From positions 70,840,176 through 70,904,175 of the forward strand of contig CM043969.1 in assembly GCA_014529385.2 (NCBI GenBank): a DNA stretch of 64,000 nucleotides, written 5' to 3'. Below are positions 21,629 to 33,962 of the stretch, piece after piece (the stretch's first letter is position 1; the number at the start of each line of letters is the position of its first letter). The DNA comes from Adiantum capillus-veneris. Lineage: Eukaryota; Streptophyta; Polypodiopsida; Polypodiales; Pteridaceae. The notes under the pieces were generated by a model. The model was given only the letters and a program-made list of their open reading frames with translations. It ran no database searches and was not told the DNA's origin. Both the position numbers and the translations under genes were made by a program.

Positions 21629-23283
21629 AGGAAACGCTTGCATCCTTTGTTCCTTTATGTTTCACATCCTCTATTGTATCCAAAGCAACGTTTCTCTACC
21701 ATGGCTTGCATTTTCCAATTTTGTTTAAATCTGAAAAGCGCTCATGGGTTGGCTAGGGGCATGTGGATAACAAATTTGTTGTAGCCAGCCAACAAGTCAA
21801 TAGTACGCTAATAAAAAGTGGGATGATCTTGCAGACAAGAAGGGACAATCAAGGGGAATACGTAGGCAACAAATGACCATAGGGCATCATGAATACAATT
21901 GAGGAAGCTAGTGCAAGAGTGGGAATGAGCGAGTTTAGACAAAGTCAAGTACAACAATGAAGGTGTAGCAAAGGATACCACAATGAATGGGCTAAACTAC
22001 AACATCCAAGGGGATGCATGCAGCATGTGGAGGCTCTTTGTCTCTCTCTCTCAATTTGTAGGAGTAACGTAAGCTTGATTCTAGGATGTTAAATACTCCT
22101 CCATTTAAAATTCAACCCTGAGCATTGAAATGTCTCCTTTCATTGATCATGTATAAAATATTCTATGTCAAGCCTTAAACCTTGCAATATACTTAGGGTT
22201 AGTTCACATGAGGTTATGAATACGAGCATGTTCACAACCAACAGCCTAGAGGCATTGTGTTCTCGTGAGGACTGCAAGGCGTTGATGATTGTTTTTCATT
22301 TTCTTCTTTTTTTCCCAAATAAATATTGAACCATCGCCTTTTTCTTGCTTACAATTGTCACCTTGGATGGTTGCATCCTCACTCCACCTCTAGTCGGAGT
22401 AGCCTCACAACCTGTGTGCAACTTTTTTTGTTGATTTCCCTCATGTGAACTTGCACAGTTCACAACTTATTGTGCACAAGTTGCAAACCAACTTGCCATG
22501 TCAACTAGCTCTTAGCCTCTCAGACACTTTTTATTTCACCAAAGAGAAAAAAGTGCACACTTAAAACCCTCTTGATTTTGAGATTACGCTTTGAGAAGTG
22601 CGATATGTCTCCTCCAGGCACCTAACGTGCTTGAGGATAATTGTACATTACTTTCCGGGTTCATATAACATATCCACTCACAATTGTGAGTATGGACAAA
22701 AGAAAAAAACTCTCTTGATTTTCAGGTCAAGATTTGAAGAATTCAAGTAAGCATTGGTGTTGATAGTTGTAGTGAAAGGTCAACCACACGTACATCTAAT
22801 AGGATAGTTGTAGTAAATGGCCAAAATTACAGGTATATTTAACAAAGATAAAAGTCACCCAAGTTTTAATGTCAAAATTTGAAGGACTTATCCATTTTTA
22901 CACTAAATTTTATAAAAACGTTATGGTTCGTTCAAGAAAACCAAGTCAAAAATTGAAGAATTCCCACATCTTTATAGAGTTTGTAATTGTTCAAGCAAAC
23001 TTTTAGTGCTAATAGTTGTAGTAAAACTATAACTACACCTACATGTTGGACATTTATGGCTCTATTTGCTGGACCTTTATGGTTCTATTACACTAGAAAA
23101 AATGGATTGCACTAATTACTATGGGATATATATTGGAGTTTCTCTTTTTGCTACCATAGGTAGTACCATCACCGGAGCGGGTTACATGTGGCAGCAAATG
23201 CCACCTCATGGAGCAGACCCTCCCTTTCCCTTTGCCATCTAGTGGTGCCCTCCATTCCCTTGCTAGCTCAGAACTAGAATGGA

Positions 23284-23303
23284 TGTGTGTGTGTGTGTGT
23301 GTG
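23284..23303. repeat. (TG)n microsatellite
   Basis: Ten TG units. Confidence 0.95.
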
Positions 23304-23530
23304 GACAAGGCTTAAGGCAAAGTTGCACATCATCCCACATTTCAAGGCTCTAAGAAAGTGAAAAGGTGGCATGCCCACTCGCTATTGAAAGCCTCTCAAA
23401 AAGGTACTAACACTGGCTAGGTAATTATGGAGACAAATACAACCACTATGAGGTATGACCTCAGAAATAGCCAAAAGTAGTGATGATTCTTATTCAATTA
23501 GGAAGGGGAATACATTGAAAAAAAGTTAAT

Positions 23531-23532
<2 letters not shown>

Positions 23533-23571
<39 letters not shown>
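23533..23571. repeat. (GA)n microsatellite
   Basis: About 19 uninterrupted GA units. Confidence 0.95.
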
Positions 23572-23572
<1 letters not shown>

Positions 23573-23807
23573 CCTGATCTATCTATAAAGACAAGAGAAA
23601 AAGATGAGAATCCTATAGAGAGAGAGAGAATAAGTCACAAAGAATAAGTCACGACTAAGGAAGAGGGAACAATAGAAAGGAAGAGAGAGATACAAAGGGA
23701 CATGTGGACTAGCGAGGTCGTTGCTGCCATTGAAGGTTACACAGTTATACACACAACTAAGAAAACCATGTAGCATCGCTGGAGGTGACGCCATTGTACT
23801 AGTATGT

Positions 23808-23811
<4 letters not shown>

Positions 23812-23844
<33 letters not shown>

Positions 23845-23877
23845 TAGAGAGAGAGAGAGATAGATAGATAGATAGAT
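23812..23877. repeat. Compound AT / GA / GATA microsatellite
   Basis: (AT)15 at 23812-23841 is followed by GA repeats to 23860 and GATA repeats to 23877. It lies beyond the 3' end, on the minus strand, of the LINE and could be related to its tail, but that is a guess. Confidence 0.9.
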
Positions 23878-23975
23878 TTTTTAATGGTCCTCGAAGGTCA
23901 AATATGACCAATGGGACCAGAGTTACATGTGATGTAGTATGTGTATGGATGATGAGTGACTCTCGATGCTCCACC

Positions 23976-24135
23976 AAAAATGTGGTGATGAGAGTCGCAA
24001 TGGAGAGTCCACAGTGTGCCTGGGAGAGGAAAGCGTGTAGGTTTATGTCATGGCTAAAAATGTGGTGATGAGAGTCACAATGGAGAGCCCACAGTGTGCC
24101 TGGGAGAGGAAAGCATGTAGGTTTAAGTCATGGCT
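23976..24135. repeat. 80-bp tandem duplication near the LINE 3' end
   Basis: AAAAATGTGGTGATGAGAG starts at 23976 and 24056. The two 80-bp units differ at only a few positions. They are just downstream, on the minus strand, of the LINE zinc-tail coding region. Confidence 0.9.
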
Positions 24136-24180
24136 AAAAATGTCAGAGAAGCAAGTTCGGATGTGAAAAAGCTGAGCACT

Positions 24181-24645
24181 CTAGTAGTGTGTGGTACTTA
24201 GACTCTCAAACTTGCAGTAACATAATGTGCACAATCGATTTGACTCTTCTCCATTTCCCCAACACCCTGCCTCACATAAAAAGGAATGGGAGCTAAGCCC
24301 GATGACTGTGATAGTGCGTATCGTCGACCAGGGGATAGGCTCAAGTATGTAAGTGTGAGTACAGTTTCCTCTTTTAGCAAAGAACATGGTTTTGTAGTTG
24401 GGGGCAATATGGGTGGTGTAATGTATGAAGTGTGACCCACCGGATTTCTCCCAAGACGTAATACATTGGTGTTTTAGAAAAGCTTCATTCACTTGGGAGT
24501 CAATTGAAGCATAGTGTAGCAAGTGTAATGCATCCCATCTCCCAAACCACTTCTTATGTCTTGCATCCATCACGTGCTTAAGATATTTCTTGTATGTGTC
24601 TCTTGAACTTTTTTGTTTGCTTCCCATGCAATAGTAGGAAGTCAA
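24181..24645 (-). pseudogene. LINE ORF2 C-terminal zinc tail
   Basis: The frame of about 154 codons ends with a cysteine cluster (CEAGCWGNGEESNRLCTLC) of the type found at the C-terminus of ORF2 proteins, followed near its end by ESLSTTHY, which looks like the decayed end of a Cys-x2-Cys...His array. It continues the RT polypeptide after a stop and frameshift near 24642. A role in target DNA or RNA binding is inferred from the family. Confidence 0.6.
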
Positions 24646-26052
24646 TGTGAGGGATTTTGACGCATCTTTATCATGTACTCCACAACCCTTTCCATGCCCA
24701 TAATCTCGATTGGAAGAGATCTCGACTCAAGAAGTAGGAGGATATATGGTGTTTGTGTCTTAACTTGGAGAAAGTTTGTAAGAAAATGCTTTTGGACATT
24801 CTCAAACTCTTTCCAAGTAGATTTTGAGATGCTTCCACCCCACACTTCAACTCCATAAAGAAGAACTGGTGTCACCAATGCATCAAAAAGGTACTTCTTG
24901 AGAACCCAACACTTGATGTTTCTCGCATTACACATGTTTCAAATGGATAATATGCTCTCTTTCCCACTTCCAAACGAAGCATAGCACATTTATGCCACTT
25001 GTGATTGGACAGAACCTCAAGGCCAAGGTACTTAAAGCTTTCAACAACTTGAAGTGTCTCATTGTTGTACACAATGCATGTAGTCTCCTTATGGTTGGTT
25101 TTCACAAGCATAACCTTTGTTCTGGATTCATTCACAATCAGCCCACTATGCAAGAAAAAGTTCTCAAGGACAACCATAAGCTTTTGTGAATCTTCTAAAG
25201 TGTGTGCTAGAAGCAATACATCATCCGCATACAACAAAAGCATGATTACTACATTGCAAATAGTGACCTCTTCAATACCTTCTTCCTGCATTAATTCAAG
25301 TACCATTTGTTCCAATTGGTCGATGCATAGACCAAAGAGAGTTGGTGACAAACGACATCCTTGTTTAACCGAATAGTGCTTACAAAAATTTATGAAATTC
25401 CTCTTCCCATGCGCAATTGACACATCATGTTCTCACAGATTTGAGAAACCGCATTCATAAACTCACTTGGAACTTGAAGTTCTTCCATCCTTCTCCACAA
25501 ATTGTTATGTGGAATCATATCAAAGGCTTTCTTAAAGTCCACAAAACAACAATACAATTGCTTGCCTGTCAGCCAACTTTCCTCCATCAAAACACAAAGA
25601 GTAACAAGATGATCAATGGTGCTATGGCATTGACAAAAACCCGCTTATCCTTTTGCACGCTTGTCATTATCTTCAACCTAATCACTCAATTTCATCTCCA
25701 TTATGCACCCAAACAACTTTGCCATAAGAGACCCAATCATTATAATTACATCCCCTCCTTTATGCAAAGACTTAACCCAATTGATACTCCAATCATAAGG
25801 CATACCATGTTGAAGTGCAAAGTTGAACATATCACATATCCACTCATGGGTAAAATCTCTGGTCCATTTGATCATCCCCGGCTTGATACCTTGAAGATCT
25901 CCTGCTTTGTGAGTGGACAACTTTTCAAGCCCACCACATACATCCTCAATAGTAGAAAAAAGAGGGCATACACGGGAGTGAACCATAAAATGACATTTTT
26001 TCAGCATTTGGTTGCTCATATAATTGCCTACAATGTGTGTGTACATATACAC
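24642..26052 (-). pseudogene. LINE reverse transcriptase remnant
   Basis: Recognisable RT motifs in order: FVDFKKAFD (near 25530), VKQGCRLSPTLFG (near 25350), catalytic YADD at 25220-25231, and FKYLGLEV (near 25020). The catalytic box is intact. Frames shift near 25680-25590, 25410 and 24930. The protein copies LINE RNA into DNA at the nicked target. The 5' part (25678-26052) is the linker between endonuclease and RT. A long plus-strand frame at 25417-26061 is its antisense shadow. Confidence 0.85.
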
Positions 26053-26297
26053 AAGTCTTAAGTTACCAAAATTATCAACCTGCTTGACCCTTAAGTTCTT
26101 CCAAAATCTTCCACATGCACGTGCCTTTTCTTAGACTTGAAAAGGTTTTTTCTTTACTTCCCATCTTCTTCTCTTCTTTTGAATCAATGCGTTGTATGTA
26201 TGCAAATGACTTTGATATTTGCCTGTGTCCATAGTTGCATCAAGATTTTCAAGGACTTTTGAGCATCTTGATATTCTTTATCAAACCACCTTTTGCG

Positions 26298-26722
26298 TTA
26301 TCTATCTTTGTTGATACCATGGAGATGCTTTATGGCAAATAATTCTTCGGCAAAAAAAAAAACTTTCTTGAAAGATTCCCATTTAATTTCCAATGATACG
26401 TCATAATGAAGCTTAGTCATCCTTAACTTTTGCTCAACCATTTCAATGTATACTGGTGCCCGTTTGAAGTCCATACATAGTGATAACATCTCTTCCCTTT
26501 GGATGAGATTATCATGCTTAGATGCTTCTCCACATGCAAGGTCAATACATAAGGTCTGATGGTCTGATTCTGGGGTCCATTGACCAAACATAAAACTCTT
26601 TATGTGATACATGATGGCTTTGGAGAGTAGCATATAGTCAATCACTCTGTCCCCATTATGTTTTCTACATGTAAATCCATTGGTTCCGCTCCACAAAGAT
26701 ACACCATTGAAATGACCATACC
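26298..26722 (-). pseudogene. LINE endonuclease, C-terminal part
   Basis: The frame contains GDRVIDYML and the SDH box (ESDHQTL near 26570), the conserved end of APE-type endonucleases. It resumes immediately left of the nested LTR element (TSD 26723-26727), so it is the continuation of the block at 29429-29930. After the nuclease the frame runs into the RT linker and stops near 26298. Confidence 0.8.
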
Positions 26723-26727
26723 CATGC

Positions 26728-26870
26728 TAAAAGGACAAGGGAACTGGAACATGCTTATCACCACCCAGCCATGCCCTATATAGGCCCTTGTCCTTCTAAA
26801 TATAGGGACCCCCTTGACTGCATGTCCGTCCTAGCCCTTGGCCGTGCCTGATCCTACCCTTGGTATGACA
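26728..26870 (-). repeat. 3' LTR of nested element
   Basis: 143 bp, with about 30 bases (near 26748-26780) absent from the partner at 29313-29423. The end that should read TG in plus orientation reads TA. Confidence 0.8.
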
Positions 26871-29312
26871 TTACTCCCCCCTTGGAGAAGCATTTTCGTC
26901 CTAAAAAACAAGAGTGATGATACACTAATGTTTTCTATAGTGGCAACCTTCATGGATCCAGCTATTTGGTTGACCGGAACACGGTTCAATAGGAGGTTCA
27001 ATGAAACCAAGAGTAACATCTTGATTTTTCACATTGTTGTCTATTTGCAACCATCTTGTGTTACTGATTCCTATCCAATCATAGTATGTAGACTCCATGT
27101 ATGTAGACTCCATTTAGAACATACATGAGTATGCAAAACAAGTTATCACACAAAGATGTACCCTAAAGAGTACCTCTTTTCACTTTTCATGAAAGTAAAT
27201 TGCTAACATAATTCATCAGCCAAGTTTAAGTCATTGACTCGTTTTCAAATTCCAGCAGTAAACAACCCCACCATAACTAGTGTTCAAGGTTGAGAACTTG
27301 ATTTATACATGAAGAGACTACATATAGTCGCAAACATGCTTTAACTTATGGTAAGCAAACTCCAAGTAGAGCAATAAATGCTTACTTATTGGATCGCTTG
27401 GTGCTAACGTACACACTTTGCATATCCTTCAGCACAAGATTACACTTTGTAATCTGCCTATCCCCTTGGATAACTGACAGTACTGAGGTGTGTTTTCCCT
27501 CACGGTTTACAGACAGTCTTTCTAGATGGCTGGTAAATGGGAATCACAATATTGTGTAACATTGTTAAGGAATTAACAATGTCCGGAATAACCATTGTGG
27601 TTAACTTGAAAAATCCACAAACACCCAAACCAAGCCATGACCTCTATTGGTGATTAGTAGACCCAAAAGTAATCTCATAGAGATACTGCACATAGAGTGC
27701 AAAATACTTCATAAGCAACAACTTGAGGAATACACATGCCATTCCAGTTCAGCCTTTGCTAAACACTAGGGCCCATAACACCTAGTGTGCATGCGTTTAG
27801 CAAAAAAACGGATCCGAACCTGTATATCCATGGTAATCCTTGTCAATACTTATGGCAAATGTGATGCGCCTAGCATACATTAAAAAGGAATGTAAATAGT
27901 TCTGAAAAGAAACTAAATACTTTCAATTGCAATCTTTTGCAAGCCTTGTTGAAATGTCTGAATCACAATAGAAGGTGAAACAATGATCACTTCTAGGTAC
28001 AAACAATGAAAATTTTTCATTAACAACTTAGAGCCTTGCTATATGTATAAACAACCATCTGTAATGTTGTTTAGCAATACTTGTACCTGAACAAGTCATT
28101 CTAAGTATCTGACAATTTTTGACCACCAAAATTGCTCGTGTTACGAAAATGGTCTAGAAAACACATTTGACCAGTACCTAGGGACTTTGTCATGACACAT
28201 ATTTGAAATTATGGGCGCGAGTGTCAGTCTAGAGACTCATATTCTCCACATGTGGAATATGTTTCATGTAAGGATGTTTAAAAAAGAACATCCTGCAAGT
28301 ACAAGATGTACTTGTGTGTGGAGGTAACTCTAAACACTCCACGACAAGATTGAGAGGGACCCTCATTCATTACTCCACACTGGCTAAACGAAACTCCTTG
28401 AGTCCCTAGACCATGTTGTATCCCATGTGACAACATGTGCCAAATCAAATCCTACAAGTGGATTCATAACAGCATAATGTACATTGGACACTATGGCCCA
28501 AAATACTTGTTTCGACATGCCCTTGGCATGGCCGTGGGGATTGAACTGAAAGTTCAATTACCCATATTCAAATGCATAGGAGTATGTCTCCCATCTATGA
28601 AAAAACCAAGCAACATTGCACTAGAAACCCTGGGTATTGCCTTCGCAATCCAAACCCGTTGGGTAGAATCTACGTAGTCAACCCCTTCGTAAGACCCTTT
28701 GTAGAAACTGCTCAACTAGCAGGTAAAGGTAACCAACATAGTCAATCGTGTATAGAATGATTGGAATCAACTTAAAAAGTTGAATTTGTCCGCTACCCCG
28801 TGGTAGATTACTGGCTTCTTTCCTTGAAAGTAGAATTGGGGTAAATCAAACTATGATCCTCAATGCTTATGGGGAGATTTAGCAATCACCAGCCGGGTCT
28901 TACCCCAAAACAATATGTCCATAGACAATCCGTAGTGCTATAGAGGGAGCCGAAGATTCACACAAGTGAAATTCCTAGCTCTTATGGACAGCCATGCTGT
29001 CTCAACCTATTGCTGCATCTATACTCCGTGGTAGAGATCAGGTGATGGGAGTTTAAGGCTATCAAGAACTCAACTCGAGTGTCACACTAAAAACATGTAG
29101 TGAAAAATGACACTCTAAACATCCGTAATAACAAGGCTCTTGCTTGTCAATTAATGTCAATGTGTACTCCACTGGGTAGATCTGTTCGATCTTGAGAACA
29201 ATCACCCAAGGAATACCAACAATTGGGTCTTACCCTAGATTTAACAATGGCTCTTAGCCAGCGTGTGTGGCTCATAGCCGTTATGGCAATTAGTGTTCAA
29301 TCGTGGAACTGA

Positions 29313-29423
29313 TGTAAGGAAAAGTGAACTATATAGACCCTTGGCCTTCTAAATATAGGGGTCCCCTTGACTTCATGTTTTTCCTGGCCCTTGGTCGTGC
29401 CTGGTCCTACTCTTGGCATGACA
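29313..29423 (-). repeat. 5' LTR of nested element
   Basis: 111 bp, starts TGTAAGG and ends TGACA in plus orientation. Contains the TATATAGACCC stretch shared with the left LTR. Confidence 0.8.
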
Positions 29424-29428
29424 CATGC

Positions 29429-29930
29429 TATTAAACATGTGTAAAAGTAACTTTCCATAGTGATCCAGATCTTTCTCATCCATTGAAGTACGATCATACA
29501 GGTGAACTTCCTCTAGCTCCCTTGAAATGTATGGCATATCAAATTGTGGAGTATCATGTTGCAATGTTTTTGTGCGACCGTTCATATCCCCAAATAGAAT
29601 AATATCACCTTCTCCTTTGAAATAAGAAATGTCCTCTTATAATCAAAAAATGGCTGATCTCTATCCATGCAAGCATAAAAGGGGAAATCATGATGGGGAA
29701 TGTAGCAACGGCTACAAAAATGGGTGCTCTTTTTGGTGTCATAAATTTTCAGCTATATATAACATTTGTACTTGTCAACTTTCACAATTGATACAAAGTC
29801 TTTCAATCCTTTCTTAACCGTACATGCTACCCTACCTCTCCTTGTCCTCTTCATTGCTTGAGATTATTTGACCACATTAATGAATGTACATCGTAATCCT
29901 CCAAGCCGTTAATCCTTTGTGTATCATGCT
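29429..29930 (-). pseudogene. LINE endonuclease, N-terminal part
   Basis: Across frames the APE-type endonuclease vocabulary is legible. First comes DVHSLMWSN (near 29870), then CYIPHHDFPFYA (near 29690), then GDMNGRT (near 29585), the catalytic GD-N motif. After this an acidic loop runs to the insertion point at 29428. At least two frameshifts separate these blocks. The enzyme nicks target DNA to prime reverse transcription. Confidence 0.75.
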
Positions 29931-30074
29931 CCCAAGTTTCAACAAGAAGTACAACAACAAATTTGCTTGTTAGTTCATCAATGTCAACCCCCGCATTCCA
30001 TGGGTATCCATTTTAATTCCAAAAGCATATTTTCAATTGTAACTTGGCGTCATAGGTTGTGCATCCCTATTTGC

Positions 30075-30642
30075 TCAAGGAACTTGCCTCCTCCTTGGGC
30101 ACATTTTCTTATTATTTTCCACATATGCCTTGCGACACATATTTTGTTTCTTAATAGTGTGATCTTCACATACAAAACATTTTGTATCCCTCAAATAGAT
30201 CCAACTATTATCAAGGATAATCTTTTGTTTGGTCTCATCCGGAACAGTACATACAATTGGCCGTTCTCCCGAGCAATGGTCTCCTTGCTTACCCACTCTA
30301 TGTACTCCCTAGACCATAATTCTGGGCATGCCAAAGTGGGTTTGAAGCAATCTTCGATAAAAATGGAAAGAGAAGGAGACGTCTCTAACTTCTCTTTGGG
30401 AATTCCACAAATAACAATGTTCTTGGAACGTCGCTCTTGTTCCTTCAACTCCTCCACATCCACATTTGAAACGTCCTTTGTTTGAGCCATAGCTTGCATG
30501 AGTGAGGAATTGGAAACCACATTGTTACCACATACATCAGCCCAACACTTGTTTGTGCATACATTTTTCATGTTGCATACATCCCAACTCAAACAATCAA
30601 ATTTCTCCTCTTTCAAAACATGGTCATGCTCTACTTTGCTAG
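30075..30642 (-). pseudogene. LINE ORF1 remnant (L1-like RNA-binding protein)
   Basis: A helical charged stretch (VEELKEQERRSKN) precedes IVICGIP, the start of the RRM-type fold of L1-like ORF1 proteins. After a frameshift near 30230 comes the C-terminal domain with YLRDTKCFVCEDHT and a Lys/Arg-rich end. The first part has lost its N-terminus to the insertion of LTR element 2 at 30642. ORF1 proteins coat LINE RNA. A 188-codon plus-strand frame here is its antisense. Confidence 0.7.
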
Positions 30643-31851
30643 TGTAACATTTAATGGCCTAGTAAATTGTGTGTAGAGGAAAATAGCATAGACATAGTGA
30701 GCATTTCATTAGAATAGATTCCTAATGAGCATAGCAAGCGTGCTTGGTTGGAGAGAGCAACAAAAACCATAACACCTAGCTAGATAGGCATGAACAATAC
30801 CTCAAAAGAGAGAGAAATTAAGCTATTGATAATAGTTGAGGACCAGATTTTTATGGAGCCGGTCCCCCCTCCAAAAGGCTTTGTATTATAGGTTTCCCCC
30901 ATCAAGGGAGACATTTTACAATACAATTATTTGTGTTCCTTCAATAACTAGCTAGTGCAATGAAGATGGAAGCTTCAAGCACTAAGCAAAACACTTATAA
31001 AACACAACATCAATTCCCACACTGTCTCAGACCCAAGACCTCAGACATCTTCGAAGATGGTGAGAGATAGCGGAGTATGAGAGTAGATTGAGAGGAAGGA
31101 GTAGTCTTACGAGAAAGAAGTACATCTCCTCACATAATCACTCATATTAGCATAGCATAGCTTAGTAATTAGCATGGTAGAGGAGATGAACATGCATTGA
31201 AGCTTGGATCTTGGTTGGATTTTCATCACAAAGCCAAGAGTTCTTGGTGTAGGCCTCCCTTCTCACAAGTTTGGAGTAGGTGATAAGATTTCCATTAAAT
31301 CTTGAGAAGGAGAGAGAGAGAGAGAGAGAGAGTCTATTTGACTCATACATGAGCTAGTGTGAGTGTGTGTGGAATAATGCCTTTGAAAAATCAGCCCCCT
31401 CTCTCTCTCTTGGTCGACTCCTCTTGCTTAATCCTCTTGTTGGCACCTCATTGGACCTCTCCATGCTTAGCCAATAGGATTTAAGAAGCATAAGTGATAG
31501 CCTTTTGACATGTGTCCCACTTTCCCCTTTTGTGAGAGATTTAGGTAATTAATTAATGCAACTAAACTCTCATTGGACCCCTTTGTCTCCTGGCCAATAG
31601 GAATCAGGCAAGCCATTGGGCTGCTGAATGCTCATTGGACCCCTTGCGAGACTATCCAATAGTCTTCTAGAGAGCTTAATTATTATTGGTTATTTTATTA
31701 AGTGTTTTTAAATGAATTAAACTAGATTTACTATAGCCTAATTCTCATCGGTCCCACTCCATGGCCATCCAATAGGGTTTGAGTGCACCTTGTGGACAAT
31801 TGGCCTAGGGAACTGACATGTGTCCCTCATTCCCTTTGTGTAAAGGGAGCC

Positions 31852-31895
<44 letters not shown>

Positions 31896-32275
31896 CGTGT
31901 TTCTCTCTCATCCCCTACTTATAGGGCTCTCCCCCTCCTATGTAGGATCCTTGAAGACTTTTTTGGCACGCTCACCAAGCATCCAATTTTACTAAGCTTA
32001 ACCATTGGACACAACCTTATAATTTTGGAACCTTAGCATTTTGAATTCTTAATGGGATGAACCTTAGGGTCTTTAAAGCCCATTGTTGCTCATTTCTCTT
32101 TTGGATATGCCCCCCCCTTTGGATCCCTATTTTTCCTCCTTTGGATCCCTATTGTGGCCAGTCTGCCAGCTTAATCAATATTCTAATTTTTTCTCCCCTG
32201 ACACTTCCCCATATTAAATGATTAGTTTAACATGAGAAAATCATTTAGGAGAATTAGATATCAGTTATTATGACA
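30643..32275 (-). repeat. 3' LTR of element 2
   Basis: Starts TGTAACATTT and ends TGACA in plus orientation; direct repeat of 38129-39744 with scattered differences. Contains GA (31310-31332) and GT (31857-31888) microsatellites, both also present in the partner at different lengths. Confidence 0.92.
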
Positions 32276-32287
32276 TTACCTCTCTCT
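32276..32287 (-). other. Polypurine tract of element 2
   Basis: Minus strand AAGAGAGAGGTAA directly abuts the 3' LTR, identical to that of element 1. Confidence 0.8.
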
Positions 32288-32639
32288 TGAAATCATAGTC
32301 GTCCTCGGCTATGGGGTAGAGAAGATAAGTCTATTCATTAGTCCTTTTTCTAGCGGGTAGAGGATCCATATCTTACTCTACGACATCATTCCAGAATAGA
32401 TGACTACTCTATTTGGCGCTTGAGAGCCTAAGCTGTTGCAAGCATGTCTGCGCATTAGTCCTATCAACCTTCCATAGTAGAGTAACAAGCTCTACTTGGT
32501 GTTTGGAAGATGTTGTCTCCACAAACTTGATTCTAAGCATGCATACTAGTTAACATTTGTGCACAATAAAGAAAAAGAGAGTCTTATAAGACAAAAACTT
32601 TGTTCATTTTAAACATTTGTAAATTTGCTTACTCTAGGG

Positions 32640-33962
32640 AAGCATTGTAAGCATTGACAAGGTTTATGTTATCCTTTAATTGTATGCCTTGCATCCATCT
32701 AGCATCTTCAAAAGGATGATTCTTAAACTTAATAAGATATCCTCAGATAGTCTTACCGCCTCTTAATACCTTGTCTTCATGTCAGAGAATGGACTCGGGC
32801 TGCAGCACCTCTTCTTGGTCCTTGATCTCCGGTGAGTCTTCAATAGTTCGTTCTTGAGGTGGCTCTCCTTTGTAAGGCTTTAGTAGGCTCACATGGAAAG
32901 CATTGTGTATGAGCCAATGGCTGGGAAACTTGAGTTGATAGGCCATCTCATTGATTGTTCTAAGAATCCGGAAGGGACCATAGTACCCTTTTGCTAACTT
33001 AGCATAGTACTTTTGGTGTCCCGTAGGATTCTTGCCCATTGTGTGCCTTAATCGAGCCTTGGTAAATTTAAGCAAGACCCAATCATTTTTTTAAAGGCTT
33101 GGGCTCTTCTGTGCTTATCAAAATTAGCATTTTTCCTTTGCTGTGAGATAAAGATAGAATCCTTAATATTTTGGGAAGATGCTTGTAGGTCTCGGCTATA
33201 CTCATCTGCAACAAAGATCTTTCCGTGTACTTCAAGTAGTAGGAGACTTTTTGATCTTCCCTCAATTACCTCAAAAGGTGTTTTTCCTGTGGAAGTATGT
33301 ACAGTGTTATTGTAGGCATACTCCACCAAGGGTAAGTACTTCTCCCATTGGGACCTTTGATCTACTTCCATTATGTAGGCTTTTAGTAGATCAAGAATTG
33401 TTAGGTTAGCTATTTCACTTTGGCCATCCGTTTGCGGACGAAAGGCCAAAGAGAAGTTTAGCCTTGTCCCTAAATTCTCAAAGAGACCTTTCCAAAAATT
33501 ACTGGTCATTCTAGGATCTCTGTTTAACACTATGGACATCAGCAAGCCATGGTACTTGAAGATTTGTGATATGAAGAGGGTTGCCATTTGATGGGCTTTG
33601 ATAGTCTTTTTGGTAGGTATAAAATAAGCTTGTTTGCTAAACCTGTCTACTATCATCCATATTCCAGTATTCCCATGGATAGACTTAGGCAATCCAAAGA
33701 TAAAATCCATGGATATGCTCTCTCATGGTGAATTAGGGATTCACAAAGGTTGAAGCAATCTAGGTTGCTTCTCTCTATCAAACTTCGTATTTTGACACAC
33801 CAGACATTTAGAAACATACTCTTGTATTTTTGATTTCATGATAGGCCAATAGAAATATATTTCATTCCCTTTTAGGGTAGACTCAATCCCTCTATGCCCC
33901 ACATAAGGAGAAGCATGAGATCCATACATTACTTTCTCATGCAGTGAGTTGGTAAAACGCAT
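32640..33962 (-). pseudogene. Integrase and chromodomain-like tail, element 2
   Basis: The zinc-binding HHCC part (SHASPYVGHRG...CLVCQ, 33741-33962) is followed by the core from MDFIFGLP (33710). The second catalytic Asp, in SDRD of element 1, reads LNRDPRM here, a D-to-N change. The Glu motif is present (RPQTDGQSE, its usual His now Arg). The C-terminal region has HNAFHVSLLKPY and a chromodomain-like FKNHPFEDARW segment. Frames break near 33725, 33060 and 32780. As it stands this integrase should be catalytically dead. Confidence 0.88.

Larger units (their letters stand above)
19008..23530. other. Gene-poor stretch with microsatellites
   Basis: No terminal repeats or protein motifs were found. 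The longest frame, 19943-20452 on the minus strand (169 codons), is rich in Cys/Leu/Ser. It partly translates an ATAC microsatellite and matches nothing I know. The plus-strand frame 20421-20699 is equally unremarkable. Around 22700-23040 a phrase TAGTTGTAGTAAA recurs three times in loose, partly inverted arrangement. Confidence 0.5.
26728..29423 (-). mobile_element. Non-coding LTR element nested in the LINE endonuclease
   Basis: Direct repeats at 26728-26870 and 29313-29423 share TATATAG, CTTCTAAATATAGG and the end TGACA. A perfect 5-bp duplication CATGC flanks the element (26723-26727 and 29424-29428). A purine tract (AAGGGGGGAGTAA on the minus strand, 26871-26884) abuts the left LTR, indicating minus orientation. 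The 2.44-kb interior has no retroviral motif and no frame above 96 codons. A primer site is not evident. It resembles short-LTR non-autonomous elements (TRIM-like ends, longer body). The LINE reading resumes on both sides. Confidence 0.85.
24181..30642 (-). mobile_element. LINE with ORF1, APE endonuclease, RT and zinc tail, interrupted
   Basis: Minus-strand order is ORF1 (30642-30075), endonuclease (about 29930-29429 and 26722-26298, split by a nested LTR element), reverse transcriptase (about 26052-24642) and a Cys-rich tail (24645-24181). This is the layout of L1-type non-LTR retrotransposons. Every part has frameshifts or stops. The right edge abuts LTR element 2, whose target duplication GCTAG is at 30638-30642, so the LINE continued to the right before that insertion. 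The 3' end was not pinned down; an 80-bp tandem repeat follows at 23976-24135. Confidence 0.85.

Noticed and set aside
25417-26061. 214-codon plus-strand reading frame
   Set aside because: It is antisense to the LINE reverse transcriptase and linker, which carry recognisable motifs on the minus strand.
29919-30485. 188-codon plus-strand reading frame
   Set aside because: Antisense of LINE ORF1; no motif of its own.
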